Of a stretch of DNA of 64,000 nucleotides, positions 56,301 to 64,000 are shown one piece after another (the stretch's first letter is position 1; every line of letters begins with the position of its first letter). A model generated the notes under the pieces. The model saw nothing but the letters and a program-made list of their open reading frames with translations. It had not been told where the DNA came from and did no database searches. Source of the DNA: Schizochytrium sp. TIO01 (Eukaryota; Sar; Bigyra; Thraustochytrida; Thraustochytriidae); NCBI GenBank assembly GCA_004764695.1, contig SMSO01000032.1:4136983-4200982 (forward strand), given 5' to 3'. Both the position numbers and the translations under genes were made by a program.

Positions 56301-58374
56301 TAACGAGCACTCTAAAACCTTGAAGCGGATTTCGAGAGGCATGTTTGGCAGCTGGGAGTATCGAACCTACGCATTCAGATACCTGCAAGAGAATGTTTGC
56401 TTGATGCAAATTGCAGAAGCAAGGTAAGCAGCCATAGAATTTGAGGCACTGTGCGCGTGGAGATTTGTAAAGCTAAAAGCCAACTTCCTCAACTGCCTCC
56501 GACTTCCCACTCGTTTTGACTCGTGCCGAAGCGAACTTGGCAGTCTAACATCGTGTGATTCTGCTCTGTCCCCGGCCTCATTCCAAACACGAACCCTTGC
56601 CATTGCGACTCGGAACCAATGGAGCTCGTTTGCATACGTCCATGTATGCATTGCTTTCGTTGCGTGGCATCTCTACAGTGCAAAATTTGATTGAGATTTT
56701 AGTTTGAGCAAAAGCCAAATCTTTTAGAATGTTTTTTTTCTTTCTTTTTTCTCTTTTCTTTTCTTTTCTTTTCATCAAAACAAAACGATGGTTTAAGCCG
56801 CTTCCTACAACTTAAAAAATATAAAAAGAGAGATGAAAACCATCTAAGTAGTTAGTAGTAGTAGGTACTAAGGTACCTGCCTCTTGTTACTCATGTCACT
56901 AAAAAGTGTCTCTTGTTCTCTATCCAATCAGATCGTTCATGCGTACATCCAACGCCGTCATCACCAATTAGTTGCGATTTACGGACAGAAAATACCAAGA
57001 TAACAAAATAAGTGCCCCAACTGGCCATGGCCGCTCACCTACTGCTTTCTGCTCCTGCTAAGGAGGACTTGAAAGTCACGACACATGCGTGCATCCTACT
57101 ACATCAGCATAACGCAGGTTGAGTGATTCAATTCACAGTTTCGAGTGCTTGTGGAGATTTGTCAAGCTCGGTTTATTTAAACATAATGTGCAAATGGATG
57201 AACTTCATGCGATTTATACAGCCTTGGATTGCTGAAGTCACCCGGGCGATGGTGTAATGTCACCACCAGGTTTGCGGAAGGGTTTGGCTGGTGTGGATAA
57301 GAGGAAGGGCAGGCTTACAGCTTACAGCTGTGCAGGTTGGCCGTAAACCTCGGGACCAGATCATAAGCTGCGTTATCTGGCGCTGGCCCGTGAAGTGTAA
57401 GTAAATGCAAGCGTTGTACACATGGTACCTCACGTAAGCAATGCTGCAGTCTAATATTTCTTGAAGGTGGAAGTGCAAGTGAGTCCAAGTATGTTGTTTA
57501 CAATGGTTCCCTTTTTGCAAAATGAGTGTGGCCCCCTACGAGTAGAACCAGTTACAACATCACTCATTCCTAATACTGCAACGTGTATGCAAGTAATGAG
57601 AGTGTGACGGAGCAGTATGCTTTGAAACATATTGTGTGAAAATCATATGCAGAAAATGAGGCTTCTGATATTGCAGATTCTCCACAAAGACAGCTCGCTA
57701 ATTGATATAAAGAAGTGAGGGAGTCTTTACTTTTGCAGCTTCCTCCAGCGGTTTAGCTGAGATAAACTTTTTGAGGGACTGATCCAGCATTGTTGATAAC
57801 GGTGTTGTGGTTACTGGATTATTTTTGGAGCAAGCTAGCTAGTGAGAACCTCCAACTCAATCCAATTTTTTTGAGTGTCGCAAAAAAACCTTTACTCCAA
57901 ATGCTAGGTTTAGTAGGTAGCTAGCTACCTCATGCTGACAAAGGTCTATCTTCCATCTGAGCAAAAAAACTAGCGCTTAGAACGACCTTAAATTAGTATG
58001 GAGGGTAGATGAGACGTTCTAGAACAGTGTTCTGTTCTAAACCAACCAAACATGTAATTTCTCACCTTGATAATTTGGAGTCCTATGGACATACCAGGTT
58101 CACTATTGATTTCTATCTCACTTTACTTCACATAATTGAAGATTTGTTATGTAGAATTCACAAACATGATAGTAGCACTTCCTAAAGTGTGGGTTTTCTA
58201 GACTCTGCGGTTGATATTGAATTAAGAAATCCACGAGATAAGCCTATAAATATAGGCGTCCCAACTTTTCTTCTATATAGTTCATTCACAGCTAGTCTAT
58301 CGATTCCAAATTATTCACAAAAATGATGCATACGAGCCTCAGTCCATGTCATTTTAGTGGTTGCAAAATATGAT

Positions 58375-58394
58375 TTATATATATATATATATAT
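58375..58394. repeat. TA dinucleotide microsatellite
   Basis: About ten TA units in an AT-rich context. Confidence 0.9.
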
Positions 58395-59295
58395 CAAACA
58401 TAATAGCAGCTGATCACATCATGATGGTAAACTTTCAAGTGCACTTTATTCGAGGATTTTCTAAAAGGAAGGGTTAATGTCAAGAGCAATAATGCATACA
58501 CACATTATACTGCTTAGTGTTAACAAAAAAGAGATAGAAGAACCTATCAGTAGGTAGTGTAACACATTTGAGACCTGAGAATGGCTTTCTTCTCTCTTAG
58601 ACCAGTCCTTTTATCCCTTTACTGAGTAATAACTCAAGCTGAAGTATAGGAGGGCTCTGCAAGAACTAGCTTTGATGAGTCTCTCAAAAACAGGGATGTA
58701 CTAGGAATGAGAAGCTTTGTCTTCTTGGTGAGATGGGCGCATTGCGTTTCTTTGAAGCCAAACCAGGAAAACCTATTTGACTTGAGTATTTTCTCCAAGA
58801 TTTCAACAAACACCCTTTGACTGGTGAGAGTAGCTTAATTTGAATATTTTCTCAAAAATGAAAACAACAAAATAAAACAAAATAAAAAACGGACTTCCTA
58901 GTGAGCAACCATAGTAGTCCATAGCACCTTTAGATAATCCAATTAGTAATGACAATCAGTCATGGCTGACAAACTGAATAGATTATCGATTTACAATACT
59001 ATGATTGCTTGGAGATGATTGAAAATTGTCGGAGATTGTTGCGTTTAGTTGTTGTTAAAGCTAGTGTTGATACTTGTCTTGGGTAGACATGCTCTAGTTG
59101 AATTGATTTTATCGATTCGGGTTGATTTAAATCTGCTGTTTGATAGCTTTGATAGCTTTCTCATTTTGAGACTTGCTTCGTTCCCATCATTCCCGTATGG
59201 GTTACTCCCAAACGAAGTTCTGTTTGGGTGGAATATTATACAAATGGATTGGCCAATGGATTGTCATGTGCAAGTCAGCAAGGCGTCCCTCTAAG

Positions 59296-61985
59296 GCTTG
59301 CAAGTTCAATAGGTTGTGTTGATCCATTTCCCTTCTTGGTTAGGCAGTCAGCAGTTAGTAGGCAACAGGATGTGCAGGCTGACCAAGGTCATGACCAAGT
59401 TGAAACCATACTTTTATTGCTCATAGACCATCCTGGCATCAGCCTTACAGATATCATACAAGGCCGTGCTGGGACGCGCAGCCAGCGACGAGTGCTGCAA
59501 AAGTTTATTAGTGCACTGCGAGAAACCCAAGGGCCTGAGATGGCCACAATCCCAAGAGAAGAGGTCAATGTTGAAACTGCGCGGGGTCTAGTTCGAGTTC
59601 TGGCTGATCGAGGCGAGCGGAGTGATCTGTTACGAACACTACAAATCTTGCACAATGCTTTGGAAGCTGAATTCAAAGCTGCTGAGACCGCAGATGGTCA
59701 TGATGACCTGAGGAGAGCTGTTCGTGAACGGGATATTCTTGTTCATTTGCAGAGAACCGTAAAGGAAGAGGAACACGATGCCGAAGTGGTTTCTGAAGCA
59801 CTATGGATCTTTCATTTCGCCTTTCATCGTGAAGCTACCTGTGAGTATACTAAGGCTGCAATGAAGACCTATGGTCTAGGCCTTGTACTAATTAGTATTA
59901 TGCGAGCGAATCAGCAGTGCAGGCTGCAGCATGTGCTTGTGTCAAAACCCTCGCGTACAGAAACACAGAAAGCGCGATTATTCTAGCAAAAGATTTGAAT
60001 GTGGGTGCAGAGATTGTGGCCGCCATGAGCACACATCGAACAAATGCAGACGTGCAAGAAAACGCATGTGGGGCATTGTGGAATCTTGCTGTCAATGATC
60101 GCAACAAAGAGATCCTGGGACAAGATTTGAATGTGGGCGCAGAGATTGTTGCGGCCATGAGCGCACATCGAACGAATGCAGGCGTGCAACAACAAGCATG
60201 TTGGGCATTGCGGATTCTTGCTTCAAATGATCGTAACAAAGAGATCCTGGGCCAAGAGTTGAATGTGGGCGCAGAGATTGTGGCGGCTATGAGCACACAT
60301 CGAACGAATGCAGGCGTGCAAGAACAAGCATGTTGGGCATTGCGGAATCTTGCTTCAAATGATCGTAACAACGAGATTCTGGGCCAAGATTTGAATGTGG
60401 GCGCAGAGATTGTGGCGGCCATGAGCGCACATCGAACGAATGCAGGCGTGCAAGAACAATCATGTTGGGCATTGCGGAATCTTGCTTCAAATGATCGTAA
60501 CAACGAGATCCTGGGCCAAGATTTGAATGTGGGCGCAGAGATTGTGGCGGCCATGAGCGCACATCGAACGAATGCAGGCGTGCAAGAACAAGCATGTGCG
60601 GCATTGCGGATTCTTGCTTTAAATGATCGCAACTGTGAGGTCCTGGTCCAGGATTTGAATGTGGGCGCAGTGGTTGTGGCCACCATGCGCGCGCATCTAA
60701 CGAGTGCCGACGTGCAAAAACAAGCATGTAGTGCAATAAGTAAGCTGACTTCAAATGATCGCAACTGTGAAATCTTGGGACAAGATTTGCATGTTGGCCC
60801 AGATATTGTGGCCGCCATGTGTGCGCATCTAACGAATGCAGACGTGCAAAAAGAAGCATGTGGGGTATTGTGCAATCTTGCTGTCAATAACAATCGCAAC
60901 AAAGAGATCCTGGGCCAAGATTTGAATGTGGGCGCAGTGGTTGTGGCCACCATGCGCGCGCATCTAACGAGTGCCGACGTGCAAAAACAAGCATGTAGTG
61001 CAATAAGTAAGCTGACTTCAAATGATCGCAACTGTGAAATCTTGGGACAAGATTTGCATGTTGGCCCAGATATTGTGGCCGCCATGTGTGCGCATCTAAC
61101 GAATGCAGACGTGCAAAAAGAAGCATGTGGGGTATTGTGCAATCTTACTGTCAATAACAATCGCAACAAAGAGATCCTGGGCCAAGATTTGAATGTGGGC
61201 GCAGAGATTGTGGCCGCCATGCGCGCACATCGAACTAATGCAGACGTGCAAGAGCAAGCATGTGCGGCATTGTGGAGTCTTTCTCTCGATAACAATCGCA
61301 ACAAAGAGATCCTGGGCCAAGATTTGAATGTGGGCGCAGAGATTGCAGCGGCCATGTCCGCGCATCTAACGAATGCAGACGTGCAGAAAAGAGCATGTGT
61401 TGCATTGTGGAGTCTTGCTCGCAACAATCGCAACTGTGAGATCTTGGGACAAGTTTTGAATGTGGGTGCAGATATTGCGGCGGCTATGCGCACGCATCTA
61501 ACGAATGCAGATGTGCAAAATCAAGCATGTAGGGCATTAAGTAAGCTTGCTTCAATTGATCGCAACTGTGAGATCTTGGGACAAGATTTGCATGTGGGCC
61601 CAGAGATTGTGGCGGCCATGTGCGCGCATTTAACGAATGCAGATGTGCAAGAAAATGCATGTAGGGCATTATGTAAGCTTGCTTCAAATGATCGCAACTG
61701 TGAGATCTTGGGACAAGATTTGCTGATTTGCATGTGGGTGCAGAGATTGTGGCGGCCATGCGCGAGCATCTAACGAATGCAGACGTGCAAAAGGAAGCAT
61801 GTGGGGCATTGTGGGGTCTTGCTCGCAACAATCGCAACAAAAAGCTTCTGGGACAAGATTTGAATGTGGGCGCAGAGATTATGGTGGCCATGCGCGCGCA
61901 TCTAACGAATGCAAGCGTGCAAATACAAGGATCTGGGGCATTGTGGAGTCTTGCTTCAAATGATCGCAACTGTGAGATTATGTGA
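59296..61985 (+). pseudogene. Armadillo-like repeat protein gene with frame breaks (degraded or mis-assembled)
   Basis: An N-terminal helical part (frame from about 59296 to 59986) contains VETILLLLIDHPGISLTDII and ALEAEFKAAETADGHDDLRR. It has no ATG until GPEMATIP, so a 5' exon may be missing; several AG acceptors lie at 59340-59361. It passes into 44-residue armadillo-like repeats in another frame at 59896-59917; one extra base at AA 59909-59910 would join them. The repeats (NVGAEIVAAM...ACxALxxLAxNDRNxEILGQ) run to 61773. An 8-bp duplication (CTGATTTG, 61723-61730) then shifts the frame into 61728-61985. Armadillo repeats form curved helical protein-binding scaffolds. It may be functional through a different frame call, or a pseudogene. 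The ORF ends at TGA 61983-61985, and a further in-frame repeat lies beyond the stop. Confidence 0.65.
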
Positions 61986-62110
61986 TAAGATTTGAATGTG
62001 GGCGCGGAGATTGTGGCTGCCGTGCGTGCGCATCTAACGAGTGCATATGTGTAAGAAACTGCATGTGATACATTGCGTAATCTAGCCTTCAGTTGTGACG
62101 TTTTTCAGTT
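59992..62110 (+). repeat. Tandem array of sixteen 132/135-bp armadillo-encoding repeats
   Basis: Units begin at 59992, 60124, 60256, 60388, 60520, 60652, 60784, 60919, 61051, 61186, 61321, 61453, 61585, 61717, 61857 and 61989. Periods are 132 bp, or 135 bp where an extra Asn codon occurs. The 61717 unit is 140 bp through an 8-bp insertion. DNA identity is high throughout, so copies are recent or homogenised. The last unit has in-frame TGA, TAA and a later TAA, and lies outside any possible coding region. Confidence 0.95.
60652..61185 (+). repeat. Perfectly tandem 267-bp two-repeat block duplication
   Basis: Block 60652-60918 recurs as 60919-61185. By eye they differ only at 60880 (g) versus 61147 (a), which changes Ala to Thr. 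Each block encodes one NVGAVVVATM unit and one HVGPDIVAAM unit. The duplication must be very recent or freshly gene-converted. Confidence 0.92.
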
Positions 62111-64000
62111 TCATATCAATGCGGGTGCACGTGGGTCTGTTTTGGACGCACATCAATGATTTTCGTCATCAAGAGCTTGTCAGCGAACTTTTGCAAAGCT
62201 ATAATAAGTGATAACAAATAAAAGAAACACGTTTGTATTTTTAGCTGGTTGTAGCTACCACCTTAGGGACAGCAAAAACACGAGAAATGAATTGAAACGA
62301 GAAATGCCGTAGAGAGGTATTTTCCCTCGCTTTTCTGACTAATTAGCTGCCTGTGAAATCTTGTCATCTATACCCAGTTGAACTTGCAAATTGAGATGGT
62401 CACGGTCAAGAAGGCAAGCTCCTTTGGGTAGAACACCTGTAAATGATCAAGAAACCAAAATAATCATAATTTACCTGCGAAAATTTCAAGGCTTATTAGT
62501 TTTGAGATTCTGACATAATTGCGGGTTTGTTGGAACACATATTGAAAACGCTGTATCAATCAATAATAATTGGTTTGATATAAGTTTCGAGTTTTTAAAA
62601 TTTCAAATTTTTAAAAAAAGTAATAGAGAAACGGGGTCTGTGCTGGTAGTGAATAGTTGGGAAATCCCATGATTTGAAGGCTCTTTTCGTTTTTAATTTT
62701 CAGTATTTGTTTCCGCTACGTCTATGGTCAAATTCAAAATTAAAATATGGTTTGAATAGTCCCATTCATTGCATGGTACTGTGACTATGCTTTGGATTGA
62801 GAATAGCCTTCACTCATTGAGCGAAATGAGAACAGAACGTTTATGTCGAGTCCTTTCGTAGCAAAAGAAAAGAACATATCACATACGCATCAGAACAACA
62901 AAGGAAACGCGTTAGACTGAAGGTGGTGAAGAACAAAACATGTAAGGAGTTAATACTTAGTAGGAGAGCTATTCTGTAATTAGAATGGAACATCTACTCG
63001 AGCGGCGTTAGTGTTCTTTCCCAGTGAACCTAGTTCGTCTGTAGTATATATGTCTCTGGTCTATGGCTAGAACAGAACAGCTATTTAAAGTACGTGTTCT
63101 GTTCATAGTGAGCATATTCGTACTTATAGTAAGTAATAGAAAAGCTGTTCTATTACCCTGGCTAATAGAAATGTTGTTCCATAAGCAGAATGTACTCTGT
63201 CAGTAAATGTAAAGCTGTTCCATGAGTAGAACAGTCGTGTTTCTTCATTTAGTAAAGCTCGAAGCTAAGGCAAGTCTAACGTTGTTGGAGAACAGCGTAG
63301 GTAGGTAGAACAACCACGTTAATAAGTTTAGTGCTTGAGTTTGCATTTTCTAGTCAAACTGTTGAAGGGAAAGGCATCGTCGATCCTTTAGAAAGAAGAA
63401 GACAAACAATCCTAAGCTCGACACTCAATCGATTGACAGACTTATTAATTAAGTAAGCTTGACTTTATGTTGTCTAATTTAATCTATGTTGTCTGATAAA
63501 TAAAATAGACATGAAATGGTCTTTGGTTGTCTGTGTGTACTGCAAAGGTTTAGCTTATTAGTTTCACAAGTAGGCATATGACATACCACCGCCGCTAAGT
63601 TTGAGTGCAATTCGATAAGAGCATGTGCGAGCTTACATAGGTACCGAGAAACAGCTTCAAACGTTGTATGATTTTAGTCGTCATGTCACCAGTTTCCCGC
63701 ACTATTTCGCAACAGCTACAATTGATAATGTAAATATGGTGAGTCAAAGACACAAGTCCGAGCCTCCACCCATATCAAGAATATGTTTTAATATACTATC
63801 GGACTTCAGCCTTATCCAAAACCTTTTCGAAAATCTCCATCCACAAATACCTGCGAATGCTCATCAGCCTTACAAAATCTCCCAATCCTCGCTATTCTAA
63901 TTTACCCAATTTATGTATACTACAAGGGTGATATATTTAGTATTATTAAAACTTATTTAACTACCCCCTATTTTGTCGCTATAATGTGGAGTTCAATAAT
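62111..64000. other. Gene-free right end of window
   Basis: No gene is supported. An AGAACAG/CTGTTCT-rich segment with three AAAGCTGTTC-type copies lies at about 63060-63235. An AGGTAGGTAG cluster is at 63298-63308. The short frame at 63625-63900 lacks an ATG start and protein-like character. Confidence 0.4.

Larger units (their letters stand above)
51571..59295. other. 7.7 kb gene-free interval
   Basis: No ORF has convincing composition or motifs. Features seen are a diverged 60-bp tandem duplication (53242-53363) and a poly-A tract (54957-54974). A TTTC tract lies at 56730-56775 and a TA dinucleotide run at 58375-58394. TAGGTA/TACCTA palindromic clusters occur near 51720, 52980, 54107, 56850, 57905 and 58545. 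Base composition is AT-rich. The region may consist of eroded repeats. Confidence 0.5.

Noticed and set aside
56340-56420. tRNA-like T-loop sequence GGTTCGATA on the minus strand
   Set aside because: The flanking 5-bp stem does not pair and no anticodon arm is evident.
59898-61493. Long minus-strand open frame (531 codons) with repetitive Cys/Ala-rich protein
   Set aside because: It is the antisense of the tandem armadillo array. A stop-free antisense frame in one repeat unit is copied in all units; it has no plausible fold, and the plus strand gives canonical repeats.
59992-62110. Regular tandem units considered as a CRISPR or satellite array
   Set aside because: Repeats are direct, contiguous and in-frame coding with no unique spacers; this is a eukaryotic protein-repeat array.

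Overview
This is nuclear DNA from a unicellular eukaryote. The genes are mostly single-exon; the few introns are short with GTAAGT/GTACGT donors and CAG acceptors. The products are eukaryote-specific: a proteasome Rpt2 ATPase, ribosomal eS12, Trm112, the GATOR2 subunit WDR24 and a prefoldin. Intron-poor genes in AT-rich, microsatellite-laden spacers suggest a stramenopile, perhaps a thraustochytrid or other labyrinthulomycete. That placement is an inference from style, not proof.

Layout. 1-20 kb: the 3' part of a DUF4470-like gene (+); a secreted or anchored coiled-coil/PAN protein (-); proteasome Rpt2 in four exons (+); a TPR co-chaperone fused to a prefoldin-1-like domain (+); a six-helix membrane protein (-); a 3.1 kb spacer; a 986-residue unknown (+); and a TPR/double cyclic-nucleotide-binding protein (+). 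20-36 kb: a small signal-peptide protein (-); a WW-WW-WW-PH-SAM protein (+); an RRM/NCOA5-like RNA-binding protein with a prion-like tail (-); a sterol-glucosyltransferase-like enzyme (+); and WDR24 of the TORC1-regulating GATOR2 complex (+). 36-48 kb: ribosomal eS12 (-); a 1251-residue unknown built from 16 copies of an IPxGxGLARTP motif (-); Trm112 (+), sharing a divergent promoter with it; and a polyQ protein with a duplicated domain (-). 48-64 kb is gene-poor. It contains microsatellites, a decayed Fanzor/TnpB-like element (about 50.73-51.57 kb) and an armadillo-like gene with sixteen 132-bp DNA repeats, interrupted by frame breaks.

Most genes are unrelated housekeeping or signalling genes, so no operon-like logic applies. 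Protein quality control recurs (Rpt2 and the TPR-prefoldin fusion), as does nutrient and translation control (WDR24, eS12, Trm112).

The most notable items are the LARTP-motif array protein, the Fanzor relic, the homogenising armadillo array, the HOP-type TPR/prefoldin fusion and the protein with matching terminal domains. Four genes have single-base frame breaks, each fixable at a short mononucleotide run. Assembly error should be excluded before any of them is called a pseudogene.
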